Positions 47,203 through 57,256 of a stretch of 64,000 nt of DNA are shown piece after piece. Origin of the DNA: Flavobacterium terrigena (GTDB lineage Bacteria > Bacteroidota > Bacteroidia > Flavobacteriales > Flavobacteriaceae); NCBI RefSeq assembly GCF_900108955.1, contig NZ_FNYA01000002.1, positions 186,001 to 250,000 of the forward strand. Direction: 5' to 3'. The position numbers and the translations under genes were made by a program. The notes under the pieces are model-generated. The model did not search any database. It was not told the DNA's origin and saw only the letters and a list, made by a program, of their open reading frames with translations. How positions within the stretch are numbered: position 1 is the stretch's first letter; every line of letters starts with the position of its first letter.

Positions 47203-48236
47203 TATTTTCCGTCTTTGTCAACTACAATTTTATTATCTCTGTTTGCTAATTCCCAAGCTAAAGTAAAGGCTAATTTTCCTCTCATAGCTAACAAATCGTA
47301 TTCTATTTTATCAGCTGTATCGTTTGGTCCATGATAGTCTTCATGCACACCATTGAAAAAGAAAATAGAAGGAATTCCTTTTTTAGCAAAGTTGTAATGA
47401 TCAGAACGGAAATAAAATTGATTTGGATCGTTTCTAGCATTAAAAGTATAATCTAAATTTAATCCAACATATTTAGTATTCATTTCTTCGTTTATAGAAT
47501 GCAATTCAGAGCTTAATCTATCAGAACCAATTACATACACGTATTTTCCGTCTGTTTTGTGACTTCCAATTGTATCTCTACGACCCACCATATCAATATT
47601 AATATCGGCTACCGTATTTTTAATTGGGAATAATGGATTTTCAGAATAATATCTAGAACCATGTAAACCATGCTCTTCACCTGTTACGTGTAAGAATAAG
47701 ATAGAACGTTTTGGCCCATGACCTTCTTTTTTAGCTTCAGCGAAAGCTTTAGCGATTTCAATTAAAGTAACTGTTCCAGAACCATCATCATCAGCTCCAT
47801 TAAATACTTCACCATTTTTCATACCAATATGATCATAATGAGCAGAAATAATCACTACTTCTTCTGGTTTTTCAGCACCTGGAATAAAAGCCCAAATATT
47901 TTCAGAATCACCTAATTTTGGAGAAAATCCTTTTTTCATAAATTCTGAAGGAACTTTTTGATAATAATCAGTTGAACCTGGAGGGTTTTTAATCCCTAAA
48001 GCTTTATATTGTTCAATGATGTACAAACCAGCTTTTTTCTGACCTTCTTCACCAGTATTTCTTCCTTTCATTTCGTCGGAAGCAATAACATGAAGATTTT
48101 TAGATAAACTAGCCTCGTTAATGGTGTTCATGTATTTTGCAACATCAACAACTTTTCTCGAACTAACAACTGTTTTTTTCGGAGAACAACTAAGCAAAAA
48201 TGCTGCTGTTGTAAGTAGTAGTAATAACTTTTTCAT
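47202..48236 (-). CDS. M28 family zinc aminopeptidase lipoprotein
   Basis: A 344-residue peptidase with a lipoprotein signal (LLTTAAFLLSCSPKK). The two-zinc site is intact: SAHYDHIG, GADDDGSGT, TGEEHGLHGS, DMVGRRD and a late His in SDHYNFAKKGIPS. A short N-terminal part (VAKYMNTINEASLSKNLHVIASDEMKGR) is typical of the family. It is likely periplasmic and trims peptides. The promoter is at 48349-48377. A structured leader lies at 48269-48323, and aroQ overlaps downstream. Confidence 0.92.
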   Translation of the reverse strand: MKKLLLLLTTAAFLLSCSPKKTVVSSRKVVDVAKYMNTINEASLSKNLHVIASDEMKGRNTGEEGQKKAGLYIIEQYKALGIKNPPGSTDYYQKVPSEFMKKGFSPKLGDSENIWAFIPGAEKPEEVVIISAHYDHIGMKNGEVFNGADDDGSGTVTLIEIAKAFAEAKKEGHGPKRSILFLHVTGEEHGLHGSRYYSENPLFPIKNTVADINIDMVGRRDTIGSHKTDGKYVYVIGSDRLSSELHSINEEMNTKYVGLNLDYTFNARNDPNQFYFRSDHYNFAKKGIPSIFFFNGVHEDYHGPNDTADKIEYDLLAMRGKLAFTLAWELANRDNKIVVDKDGK

Positions 48237-48268
48237 ATATGGATAATTTGTTTTTTTGTTGTCATATA

Positions 48269-48323
48269 TGCTATCGCTATTTAAATATTGGCTTTGCTTC
48301 GCAAACTTTAACCAATAGCGATT
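48269..48323 (-). other. Structured leader hairpin upstream of the M28 gene
   Basis: Outer arms ATCGCTATT and AATAGCGAT, then TTGG/CCAA, then TTTGC-TTC-GCAAA form a nested stem in the ~110-nt leader between the promoter at 48349-48377 and the ATG at 48236. The left arm carries a TAAATATT insertion relative to the right. Confidence 0.4.
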
Positions 48324-48348
48324 TCATCTGTAATTGTTAAAAACATTA

Positions 48349-48377
48349 CAAATCTAACTAAAAAAGTTTTATACCAA
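48349..48377 (-). promoter_or_regulatory. Promoter of the M28-aroQ pair
   Basis: Read leftwards: TTG (48377-48375), an 18-bp spacer and TAGATTTG (48356-48349). Good match to the flavobacterial consensus. Confidence 0.6.
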
Positions 48378-48420
48378 TAAATTTTATAAGAATTTTAAGA
48401 AGGAAAGTGAAATAAAAAAT

Positions 48421-48514
48421 GGCAAGCGACCTACATCGCACCGCTACAACCACATACCTTTGCTGCGTTCCCACCCTGGAGGATTTTGAGGGAGCTGGTC
48501 GTGTAGGACTTGCC
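48421..48514 (-). ncRNA. ffs: Signal recognition particle RNA, small bacterial type
   Basis: About 94 nt. The ends pair (GGCAAG with CTTGCC, CCTAC with GTAGG) and the apical SRP54-binding domain contains CCAGGGTGGGAACGCAGC, with the GGAA tetraloop and the asymmetric A/C-rich bulge. Transcription starts next to the box at 48519-48526. It binds Ffh to target membrane proteins. Confidence 0.93.
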
Positions 48515-48518
48515 GGTG

Positions 48519-48548
48519 CAAATATACAATCTTTTATTATTTTTACAA
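48519..48548 (-). promoter_or_regulatory. Promoter of the SRP RNA gene
   Basis: Read leftwards: TTG (48548-48546), a 19-bp spacer and TATATTTG (48526-48519), ending 5 bp before the mature RNA 5' end. A near-perfect flavobacterial promoter. Confidence 0.8.
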
Positions 48549-48602
48549 ATCAAAAATTAGTTTAAAATAAATTGTATTATTGTAGTATTAATTATTACTG
48601 AA

Positions 48603-49655
48603 ATGAAAAAAATTAACTTACTTATAATCACATCATTAAGCGCGTTTTTATTAAATTGTGGAGAATCAAAAGATTTGTTTTCTATCGCTTCAAAAGACTT
48701 AAAACAAGTATATAAACCAAATGAGAGTGTCAATTTAAGTGTTGAAAACGCAGAAAATACCACAATAGATTCTGTGGTTTATTATTCAAACGATGTTAAA
48801 TTAGGAACATCTGCAAACAATAAAGTGTTAAACTTCAAATTAGACAACTTACAATTTGGCATTCAGGATATAAAAGCAGTCGTGTTTTACGAAGGTCAAA
48901 AAGCAGAATGCATAACTTCTTTTGAATTGGTATCTAACATTACACCGAAATTATACGAAACTAAAGATTATACGATTTTAAACACCTATAATCACGATGC
49001 TAATGCTTACACTCAAGGTTTAGAATTTTATAAAGGTATTTTATTAGAAGGGACAGGTCAAAATGGCGAATCAACTTTAAGAAAAACCGATTATAAATCA
49101 GGAACCGTTTCAAAATCAATTCCACTTTCTCAAGAATATTTCGGAGAAGGAATTACTGTTTTTAATGGCAAAATTTACCAATTGACTTGGCGAAATAAAG
49201 TCGGATTTATTTATAATGCAGAAACTTTAGTTCAAGAAAAAACGTTTAATTATTTTGCAGATATTGAAGGCTGGGGATTAACTCACAACGACAAACATTT
49301 GATAATGAGCGACGGAACAAATAAAATTTACTTTTTAGATCCACAAACTCAAAAAATGGTGCGTTCTATAAATGTGTATTCTGACACAAATGCCATTCCA
49401 GAAATAAACGAATTAGAATGGATTGATGGAAAAATTTGGGCTAACATTTATCAAAAAGATGTTGTAGTTATTATTAATCCCGAAAATGGTGCTGTTGAAG
49501 CTGTAATTAATTTTTCAGCATTGAAAACAAAAAATAAAAAAATATTAACAGATGGAGATGAAGTTTTAAACGGAATCGCCTACAATCCTGCTACAAAAAC
49601 CGTTTTTATTACTGGAAAAGATTGGGATAAAATGTTCGAAATTAAATTGAAATAA
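48603..49655 (+). CDS. Glutaminyl-peptide cyclotransferase-like lipoprotein
   Basis: A 350-residue protein with a lipoprotein signal (LLIITSLSAFLLNCGES; Cys ~19). Residues ~25-110 are an Ig-like beta domain (VYKPNESVNLSVEN). Residues ~120-350 form a five-bladed propeller of the plant-type glutaminyl cyclase family (YNHDANAYTQGLEFYKGILLEGTGQNGESTLRK; YFGEGITVFNGKIYQLTWR; VNEIPEINELEW-like stretch; WDKMFEIKL end). The family converts N-terminal Gln to pyroglutamate. It lies 37 bp upstream of an S9 peptidase gene. Confidence 0.88.
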   Translation: MKKINLLIITSLSAFLLNCGESKDLFSIASKDLKQVYKPNESVNLSVENAENTTIDSVVYYSNDVKLGTSANNKVLNFKLDNLQFGIQDIKAVVFYEGQKAECITSFELVSNITPKLYETKDYTILNTYNHDANAYTQGLEFYKGILLEGTGQNGESTLRKTDYKSGTVSKSIPLSQEYFGEGITVFNGKIYQLTWRNKVGFIYNAETLVQEKTFNYFADIEGWGLTHNDKHLIMSDGTNKIYFLDPQTQKMVRSINVYSDTNAIPEINELEWIDGKIWANIYQKDVVVIINPENGAVEAVINFSALKTKNKKILTDGDEVLNGIAYNPATKTVFITGKDWDKMFEIKLK

Positions 49656-49692
49656 TTTTCCTGAAATTATTTAAACAATCAAAACTACTACT

Positions 49693-51825
49693 ATGAAAAA
49701 AATTATAATTGCGTCAGTATTTCTGATGTTTAGCATACAAATACATTCACAAAACAAAAAGAAGAAAATGAATACTATTCAACCGCCAGTTGCGAAAATA
49801 ATTCCAAAAAAACTGGAAAAACACGGAAATGTAAGAACCGATAATTACTATTGGTTAAATGAAAGAGAAAATCCAGAAGTTATTGATTATTTGAATAAAG
49901 AAAACGACTATTACAACCAATCAACCGCACATACCAAAAAATTTCAAGATGATTTATTCTTAGAAATGAAAGCTAGAATTAAGGAAGACGACAGTTCTGT
50001 TCCTTATTTTTACAACGAATATTGGTACATCACACGTTTTGAAACAGGAAAAGATTATCCAATTTATGCCAGAAAAAAAGGAAGTTTAGACGCAAAGGAA
50101 GAAATTTTATTCGATTGTAACGAAATGGCAAAAGGTCACGCCTACTTCAATTTAAGCGGAATGAGCGTGAGTGGCGACAATAAATTGGTCGCTTTTGGTT
50201 TAGATTTAGTTTCAAGAAGACAGTATACCATTCAAATCAAAAATTTAGAAACCGGAGAAATCCTTTCTGATAAAATTGAAAACACAACTGGTGGTTCATG
50301 CTGGTCAACAGACAATAAAACCATTTTTTATACTGGAAAAGACGCACAAACCTTACGTTCAGATAAAGTTTTCAAACATAAATTAGGGACAAATGCGTCA
50401 GAAGATGTTTTAGTTTTCCATGAAAAAGATGACACGTACAACACGTTTGTTTACAAAGAAAAATCAAAAAAATATATTATAGTTGGTTCTGGAAGTACGC
50501 TTACAACTGAATATCAAATTTTGGAGGCGAATAATCCTGATGGAAAATTCAGAATTTTTCAACCAAGAACACGTGGTTTAGAATATTCAATTTCTTTCTA
50601 TAAAGATAGTTTTTACATCTTAACCAATGCCGACAAAGCAACCAATTTCAAATTAATGACAACACCTGAATATGCGACATCAAAAGAAAATTGGGTAGAT
50701 TTAATTCCACATAGAAAAGACGTTTTATTAGAAGGAATTGAAATTTTCAAAAACTATTTAGTAGTGGAAGAACGTTCAAACGGATTAAACAAAATTCAAA
50801 TTAAACCTTGGGATGGTTCTGGTGATTATTACTTACCATTTAACATTGAAACATACACATGTTACACAACTTCAAACGTAGATTTCAACACAGATATTTT
50901 GCGTTACGGATATCAATCTATGGCAACTCCGTCTTCTGTGATTGATTTCAACATGAAAACCAAAGAAAAAACGGTTTTAAAAGAGCAAGAAGTTTTAGGT
51001 GGAAAATTCGACAAAAATAACTACACAGAAGAAAGAATTTGGGCTACAGCAGCAGATGGAACAAAAATTCCAATGAGTATTGTTTACAGAAAAGGCATCA
51101 AAAAAGATGGCAAAAATCCATTATTACAATATGCTTACGGTTCTTATGGTTCTTCAATGGATCCTTATTTTTCTAGCACTCGTTTGAGTTTAATGGACAG
51201 AGGATTTATATATGTAATAGCACACATTCGTGGTGGAGAAGATTTAGGAAGAGAATGGTACGAAAACGGAAAGCTATTAAAAAAGAAAAATACATTTACT
51301 GATTTTATCGATTGTAGTAAATACTTAATCGCTGAAAAATATACTTCTGCAGAACATTTATATGCTGAAGGTGGTTCTGCTGGTGGATTATTAATGGGTG
51401 CGATTGTAAATATGGCTCCAGAATTATACAATGGTGTCATTGCACAAGTTCCTTTCGTAGACGTTGTTACAACGATGTTAGACGATTCAATTCCTTTAAC
51501 AACTGGGGAATATGACGAATGGGGAAATCCGAACGAAAAGAAATATTATGATTATATGTTATCTTATTCTCCTTACGATCAAGTAAAAGCTCAAGATTAC
51601 CCAAATATGTATGTTTCAACAGGCTTACACGATTCTCAAGTACAATATTTTGAACCAGCAAAATGGGTTGCGAAATTAAGAGTGATAAAAACAAACAACA
51701 AACAATTATTTTTAGATACAAATATGGAAGCGGGTCACGGAGGTGCATCAGGTAGATTTGAAGCTTTGAAAGAATTAGCTAAAGAATTTGCTTTCTTATT
51801 TGATTTAGAGAAAATTAAAAAATAA
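49693..51825 (+). CDS. S9A family oligopeptidase (oligopeptidase B-like)
   Basis: A 710-residue serine peptidase with an N-terminal signal (MKKIIIASVFLMFSIQIHSQ). The beta-propeller gating domain fills the middle, with typical NYYWLNERENPEVIDYLNKE at the start. The catalytic domain has Ser in GGSAGGLLMG, Asp in TGLHDSQVQYFEP and His in EAGHGGASGRF. The substrate is probably short peptides with basic or Pro residues, in the periplasm. It follows the glutaminyl cyclase-like gene by 37 bp and may share its transcript. Confidence 0.93.
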   Translation: MKKIIIASVFLMFSIQIHSQNKKKKMNTIQPPVAKIIPKKLEKHGNVRTDNYYWLNERENPEVIDYLNKENDYYNQSTAHTKKFQDDLFLEMKARIKEDDSSVPYFYNEYWYITRFETGKDYPIYARKKGSLDAKEEILFDCNEMAKGHAYFNLSGMSVSGDNKLVAFGLDLVSRRQYTIQIKNLETGEILSDKIENTTGGSCWSTDNKTIFYTGKDAQTLRSDKVFKHKLGTNASEDVLVFHEKDDTYNTFVYKEKSKKYIIVGSGSTLTTEYQILEANNPDGKFRIFQPRTRGLEYSISFYKDSFYILTNADKATNFKLMTTPEYATSKENWVDLIPHRKDVLLEGIEIFKNYLVVEERSNGLNKIQIKPWDGSGDYYLPFNIETYTCYTTSNVDFNTDILRYGYQSMATPSSVIDFNMKTKEKTVLKEQEVLGGKFDKNNYTEERIWATAADGTKIPMSIVYRKGIKKDGKNPLLQYAYGSYGSSMDPYFSSTRLSLMDRGFIYVIAHIRGGEDLGREWYENGKLLKKKNTFTDFIDCSKYLIAEKYTSAEHLYAEGGSAGGLLMGAIVNMAPELYNGVIAQVPFVDVVTTMLDDSIPLTTGEYDEWGNPNEKKYYDYMLSYSPYDQVKAQDYPNMYVSTGLHDSQVQYFEPAKWVAKLRVIKTNNKQLFLDTNMEAGHGGASGRFEALKELAKEFAFLFDLEKIKK

Positions 51826-51840
51826 ATTAAAGAATGATTT

Positions 51841-51874
51841 GTCAATCTGTCCCGAAATTTCGGGACAGATTGAC
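51841..51874. repeat. Perfect 34-bp palindrome
   Basis: Two 17-base arms, starting GTCAATCTGTCCCGAAA, meet with no spacer. It lies 15 bp after the S9 peptidase stop and 31 bp before the chosen cysteine synthase start. No U-tract follows, so it is not a standard terminator. Confidence 0.8.
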
Positions 51875-51905
51875 AGATACAATATTTAAAGATATGATAT
51901 TGAAC

Positions 51906-52946
51906 ATGAAGAAGGAAATAACAGCATATAACTCTGTTTTAGAATTAGTTGGAAACACACCAATTATTAAATTAAATAAAGTTTCAGAAGGATTAAAAGG
52001 AAATTTTTACGCTAAAGTAGAAGCTTTCAATCCTGGACATTCAGCAAAAGACAGAATTGCATTGCACATTATCAATAGCGCGGAAGAAAAAGGCATTTTA
52101 AAACCTGGTGCGACCATTGTGGAAACTACATCTGGAAATACCGGTTTTAGTTTGGCTATGATAAGCATTATTAAAGGTTACAAATGTATTTTAGCAGTAA
52201 GTGATAAATCGTCGCAAGATAAAATTGACATGCTAAAAAGTATGGGCGCAAAAGTGTATGTTTGCCCTGCAAGTGTAGCTGCAGACGACCCAAGAAGTTA
52301 TTATGAAGTGGCAAAAAGAGTTCATGAAGAAACGCCAAATTCTATTTACATCAATCAGTATTTTAACGAGTTAAATATTGACGCACATTATTGCAGTACG
52401 GGAAAAGAAATTTGGGAACAAACCGACGGATTGGTAACTCATGTAGTAGTTTGTAGCGGAACTGGCGGAACTATTTCTGGAATTGGACGTTATTTAAAAG
52501 AGCAAAATCCGACGATAAAAGTTTTAGGAGTGGATGCTTTTGGATCTGTTTTGAAAAAATACCATGAAACTAAAGAATTTGACGAAAAAGAAATATTTCC
52601 ATACAAAATTGAAGGTTTGGGCAAAAACCTAATTCCTACAGCAACCGATTTTGATATTATTGACCAATATGTAAAAGTAACAGATAAGGAAAGTGCTATT
52701 ATGGCAAGAGAAATTTCAAGAACTGAAGGTTTATTTGTTGGTTATACATCAGGAGCTGCTTTTCAAGCAGTAAAACAATATGCTGAACAAGGTGAATTTG
52801 ACGAAAACAGCAATGTAGTAGTTATTTTCCCTGATCATGGTTCTCGTTATATGAGTAAAATTTATAGCGATGAATGGATGCAAGAACAAGGTTTTTTAGA
52901 TATTGAAAACATAGATGAATCACTAAAAATAGAGATTATTAGATAA
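51906..52946 (+). CDS. PLP-dependent cysteine synthase family protein
   Basis: A 346-residue fold-II PLP enzyme from the ATG at 51906 ([19 protein letters not shown]). The PLP Lys lies in [11 protein letters not shown], with [10 protein letters not shown] and [13 protein letters not shown]. It resembles cystathionine beta-synthase ([10 protein letters not shown]) more than a typical CysK, but lacks the CBS domains of the paralogue at 30366-31727. The ORF extends upstream to 51834, but that reading passes through a perfect palindrome and is not credible. It ends before a terminator at 52970-53002. Confidence 0.9.
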   Translation: MKKEITAYNSVLELVGNTPIIKLNKVSEGLKGNFYAKVEAFNPGHSAKDRIALHIINSAEEKGILKPGATIVETTSGNTGFSLAMISIIKGYKCILAVSDKSSQDKIDMLKSMGAKVYVCPASVAADDPRSYYEVAKRVHEETPNSIYINQYFNELNIDAHYCSTGKEIWEQTDGLVTHVVVCSGTGGTISGIGRYLKEQNPTIKVLGVDAFGSVLKKYHETKEFDEKEIFPYKIEGLGKNLIPTATDFDIIDQYVKVTDKESAIMAREISRTEGLFVGYTSGAAFQAVKQYAEQGEFDENSNVVVIFPDHGSRYMSKIYSDEWMQEQGFLDIENIDESLKIEIIR

Positions 52947-52969
52947 CCTCATTTTATAAAACAATACCA

Positions 52970-53028
52970 AAAATCCTCATTTTAAATTAATTTGAGGATT
53001 TTTTTGTAGGAATTTAATATATTTACAA
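52970..53028 (+). terminator. Terminator plus promoter-like cassette, copy 1
   Basis: Arms AAAATCCTCA and TGAGGATTTT (10 bp), a T-run, then GTAGGAATTTAATATATTTAC, which resembles a -7 region. The whole ~60-bp unit recurs at 57138-57197 and 58035-58094. Confidence 0.75.
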
Positions 53029-53122
53029 GCAAATGTTATAAAACTACTGTTTTATAACTGAAAAGTTTACATCTTTAGGAGTTGACAAACATCAGCTACA
53101 AACCAAATTTAAAATACCAAAA

Positions 53123-56100
53123 ATGAAAAAAATAGTACTCGTACTTATCTTAATAACAAATCATTTATTATTTGCTCAAGTTCAACATATAAATATTGGT
53201 CAAGAATCTTCAAACCAATTTATTGAAGTAATGAATCAGTTCAGCCCAAAAAATCATCCTGGTTCTGGCACAAAAAAGCAAATGGTTTGGAAATCACAAG
53301 ACAACATTTATTTATATGGCAATGACAGCCAAAGCAATAATTATGGGAATTCATCTTTTTGGGTTTACAATTTAGCTATTAAACAATGGAAATGTTTACA
53401 AGACAATAATATTACCGCAAATTTTGGCACAAAAGGAGTATTTAACAACACTAATACCCCTGGTAAAAGATCTCAAAGTATAACATTTGTTGACAATAGT
53501 GGAAATTTATATCTTATGGGTGGAACTTATATTACCTATGTTTCAAATAGTGTTGAATATAATGATTTATGGAAATATGATATCACTTTACAACAATGGG
53601 CTTGGATTGGCGGATATAACACTCATGCTGCTGGAATTGCAGGTAATTACGGTCCAATTGGAGTTGAATCACAAAATTATTATCCTTCTTCAAGAATTTT
53701 TTCAAATCCACTAGTATCAAATGACGGAATGATATACATTTATGGTGGTCATGCTCCAACATATGATGGTTATGATAAATATGATTTGTGGAAATATAAC
53801 CCTAACAACAACTCATGGACTTTACTTTATAAACCTACAAATAATTCGCAAAACATCGGAACAGTTGGTGTTGAAGACATAAACAATCGACCTGGTTGTT
53901 TATTAGGTTATACTTCATGGTTTTTTGATAATAGCTTATGGTACTATGGAGGTTCATCTGAAAACAACACAGCTGAAACTTCAGTTCAGAAAAAAGTTTG
54001 GAAATTTAATTTATTAACTCAAAAATGGACTTGTGTAAAAAATCCAAGTACAGTTGATGCTATATATGGTATACAAAACACAAGTGATATTGTTAATACT
54101 CCTCCATCCTTAATCCATATGTCAAACTCAATAGTTTACAATAACGAAGCTTATTTTATTGGTGGCTATGAATTAGGCGGAAATACTACTGATGAATTAA
54201 ATAGAGAATATCACGGTAGTCTTTGGAAGTATAATATGCTCACAAATCAATGGACTTGGCTAAAAGGAAAACAACTAACAAAACATCCAGGTTTTTATGG
54301 AAAAAAAGGCGTTGAGCGAAGTGAAAATTTACCTTCATCAAGAGTACATTCTTTTTTATGGATAGATAACAGTAATACTATTAATTTATATGGAGGACAT
54401 TCATATAAAGATGATGGAATAATTCCTACGCAAGAATTTTGGGAATACAACATTTCATCAAACAATTTCATTTGGACAGAAGGCTTAAGTAGTATTGGTA
54501 AAGGTTATTATTTTGAAAATTTAAGTAATCCTTCTGTTTATAATATTGTTGGAGCAACAGAATTAAAATGGGCAGAAAAAGGAAATAAACTTTGGTTTTT
54601 CAGCACATTAAACAATCAGCCTTTTCTTGGAAGCTCTTTTTTGGGCGGAATGTTTGAATACGATATTGCAACTTCAACTTGTTATAAAATAAAAGAGTTT
54701 AGTTCAACCCCATACAATTATGGTGTTTATGGTCAAATAAATGTAACTGACGCTTCAAACATCCCACCATATAGAGAAAATGGAAGTTTATGGGAAACTG
54801 ATACTAAATTATATTTAATGGGTGGCTTCGGTATGACAGGTAATACTTATTATTATAATGATTTTTGGGTATTTGATAAAGCTACAAAAAATTGGACTTG
54901 GATTGGTGGTTCAAAAAACAATGACACACCCTATTCTTTTTACTCAAATATCGGAGAAGCAAATTCAAACAATTACCCTAGAAGTCGCGCAAATGCTCAA
55001 ACTTGGGTAGATGCTCAAGGCAATCTTTGGCTATTCTCTGGTGTGAATGATCAAGGTTATTATTTAAATGATTTTTGGAAATTTGATACTACTATTAATC
55101 AGTGGATATTAATGGGTGGAAATCAAAATAACTGCACAAATAGTACAACCTATTTTTTAGATACTTACCCACCATTTGTCCATAGCGCAGCTGCTTGGTC
55201 AAAAGGAAATGATTTGTATTTTTATGGAGGTAATGGTTTAGGCAAAGCAAACACACTATTTACAGCTGGGTTATTAAGTGATATTTGGAAATATTCAACC
55301 ACAAATAACGTTTGGACAAAAGTACTTGGTAATAGAAAAATTGACATTAATGGAAATTATGGAGTAAAGGAATATGGATTTATTACTAATGTTCCCGGTT
55401 CACGAAAAGATTTTGTAACATGGTCAGACAATTACGGTAATTTATGGTTGTATGGCGGATTTGGAAGAGGAACTTCTGGAAATTCTCAAGGCTTTTTATT
55501 TGATTTTTGGAAATATGATCTTTCATTAAATCTTTGGATTTGGATGGATGGATTAAACAATCAACCAGTCGCTTATGATCCTTTATTCGATGCCAATAAC
55601 TACAATTTACCCAAAACAGTAAACAACTATTCTGTTGCTTATAAAGGAAATGGAAAATACTATTTAGCATCTGACGGCTTGTTCGAGATTGATTTTAATT
55701 CATATCAAAAAGATTATAATAGTATTGAAGGTGTTGCAAGATTCGACAATAATAATAATTGCGATTTAAATGATATCACAGCACCAAATTTAAAACTTAA
55801 GATAAATAATTCAACTGAAAATCAGTTTTACACAGATTTAAATGGTTACTACAAAATATATACTCCGTTACAAAACAACACATTAGAGGTTGTAGGTTTC
55901 GGTGAAAACAGTAGTTATTATAATGTAAACCCAACTACAGCAACAATAAATTTTTCTGGATTTAATAACACTCAAATTCAAAACTTCTGTGTTTCTCCAA
56001 ACGGTTTACATAATGATGTGGAAATAATTATAATTCCAATCAGTGATGCGCGTCCAGGATTCAACAACCAATATAAAATCATCTATAAGAACAAAGGAAA

Positions 56101-57055
56101 TGCAACAATCTCTGGATCTTTACAATTCAATTATAACGATAATATAAATGATTACATTAGTTCTTCTGTTCCTCCAACATTACAAAGTTTTGGATCATTA
56201 GAATGGACTTATAACAATCTAGTTCCTTTTGAAAGTAGAAGTATTATGGTAACTTTAAATCTAAACACGCCAATAGAAACACCAGCAGTTAATGGCGGCG
56301 ATTTAATCAATTTCACAGGTACAATTTTGCCTTTATCAGGAGATGAAAACTCTAATGATAATACTTTTGCATTAAGTCAATTAGTAGTAAATTCATTTGA
56401 CCCAAATGATAAAATATGTTTACAAGGTAATTTGGTAGAAGCAAATAGCATTGGAAATTATGTTACTTATAAAATCAGATTTGAAAATAATGGAACTTCA
56501 AAAGCTCAAAATATCGTTGTCAAAGACTATATCAACCCTAATAAATTCGATATCGAAAGCATTATAACTTTAGATGCAAGTCATAACTATAGAAAACTAA
56601 TTACATCAACTAATAATTTAGAATATCATTTTGATAATATTAATTTACCTTTTGATGACGCTAATAATGACGGTTATGTTGTTTTTAAAATCAAAACAAA
56701 ATCAACGCTAGTTGCAGGTGATACTTTCAGTAATTTGGCGTCCATTTATTTTGATTATAATTCGCAAATAGATACAAACAATTACATTACAACTATTCAA
56801 AACCTATTAGGTTTTCAAGAAAACGAGGTAATAAATACGATTTCAATTTATCCAAATCCAGTAAAAGATATGCTACATTTTCAAACAAAAGAAAATGTCT
56901 TGAAAATAGAGGTTTATGATGTTGCCGGTAGAATAGTAAGTTCAAAAGCAATACTTGAAAACAAAGTGAATTTAAGTGAATTAAAAACTGGAAATTATTT
57001 CCTTAAACTTTATACAGAAAAAGGAATAACAAATACTAAAATTATAAAAGAATAG
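53123..57055 (+). CDS. Kelch-type beta-propeller protein with T9SS type A sorting domain
   Basis: A 1310-residue exported protein. The signal peptide ends at LLFAQ. Residues ~40-860 hold many Kelch-like units with WKYD, WTWxxG and LYLMGG motifs (NDLWKYDITLQQWAWIGGY, NDFWVFDKATKNWTWIGGS). A Cna-B-like domain follows (~870-960; ARFDNNNNCDLNDITAPNL), then a DUF7619-type domain near 1090-1220 (NSFDPNDKICLQG; ASIYFDYNSQIDTN). The end is a sorting domain (SIYPNPVKDMLHF, EVYDVAGRIV, LKTGNYFLKLY). It is secreted or surface-bound, function unknown. It is flanked by two copies of the same terminator cassette. Confidence 0.9.
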   Translation: MKKIVLVLILITNHLLFAQVQHINIGQESSNQFIEVMNQFSPKNHPGSGTKKQMVWKSQDNIYLYGNDSQSNNYGNSSFWVYNLAIKQWKCLQDNNITANFGTKGVFNNTNTPGKRSQSITFVDNSGNLYLMGGTYITYVSNSVEYNDLWKYDITLQQWAWIGGYNTHAAGIAGNYGPIGVESQNYYPSSRIFSNPLVSNDGMIYIYGGHAPTYDGYDKYDLWKYNPNNNSWTLLYKPTNNSQNIGTVGVEDINNRPGCLLGYTSWFFDNSLWYYGGSSENNTAETSVQKKVWKFNLLTQKWTCVKNPSTVDAIYGIQNTSDIVNTPPSLIHMSNSIVYNNEAYFIGGYELGGNTTDELNREYHGSLWKYNMLTNQWTWLKGKQLTKHPGFYGKKGVERSENLPSSRVHSFLWIDNSNTINLYGGHSYKDDGIIPTQEFWEYNISSNNFIWTEGLSSIGKGYYFENLSNPSVYNIVGATELKWAEKGNKLWFFSTLNNQPFLGSSFLGGMFEYDIATSTCYKIKEFSSTPYNYGVYGQINVTDASNIPPYRENGSLWETDTKLYLMGGFGMTGNTYYYNDFWVFDKATKNWTWIGGSKNNDTPYSFYSNIGEANSNNYPRSRANAQTWVDAQGNLWLFSGVNDQGYYLNDFWKFDTTINQWILMGGNQNNCTNSTTYFLDTYPPFVHSAAAWSKGNDLYFYGGNGLGKANTLFTAGLLSDIWKYSTTNNVWTKVLGNRKIDINGNYGVKEYGFITNVPGSRKDFVTWSDNYGNLWLYGGFGRGTSGNSQGFLFDFWKYDLSLNLWIWMDGLNNQPVAYDPLFDANNYNLPKTVNNYSVAYKGNGKYYLASDGLFEIDFNSYQKDYNSIEGVARFDNNNNCDLNDITAPNLKLKINNSTENQFYTDLNGYYKIYTPLQNNTLEVVGFGENSSYYNVNPTTATINFSGFNNTQIQNFCVSPNGLHNDVEIIIIPISDARPGFNNQYKIIYKNKGNATISGSLQFNYNDNINDYISSSVPPTLQSFGSLEWTYNNLVPFESRSIMVTLNLNTPIETPAVNGGDLINFTGTILPLSGDENSNDNTFALSQLVVNSFDPNDKICLQGNLVEANSIGNYVTYKIRFENNGTSKAQNIVVKDYINPNKFDIESIITLDASHNYRKLITSTNNLEYHFDNINLPFDDANNDGYVVFKIKTKSTLVAGDTFSNLASIYFDYNSQIDTNNYITTIQNLLGFQENEVINTISIYPNPVKDMLHFQTKENVLKIEVYDVAGRIVSSKAILENKVNLSELKTGNYFLKLYTEKGITNTKIIKE

Positions 57056-57137
57056 AAACACAACTATACAAAGACTCCCGACTTTGAACTATTAAAAATA
57101 CAGATTATTAAATAACACAATCTTACCATACAACATC

Positions 57138-57197
57138 TAAAACCCTCATTTTGAACTAATTTGAGGGTTTTTTTACAGGAATTAATTAACTTTACAA
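57138..57197 (+). terminator. Terminator plus promoter-like cassette, copy 2
   Basis: Arms AAAACCCTCA and TGAGGGTTTT with a T-run, then ACAGGAATTAATTAACTTTAC. A compensating change (CCC/GGG) preserves the stem relative to copies 1 and 3. Confidence 0.75.
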
Positions 57198-57256
57198 GAG
57201 AACAAGTCTTGATCTTGATAAATATTTTAATCTGTAACTATAAAAATTAGATAATA

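Noticed and set aside
48557..48763. Minus-strand ORF opposite the glutaminyl cyclase-like gene
   Set aside because: It is a shadow of the lipoprotein signal region and covers the SRP promoter zone.
51834..51905. Upstream start of the cysteine synthase
   Set aside because: The extension is encoded by the perfect palindrome at 51841-51874 and has no counterpart in the paralogue.
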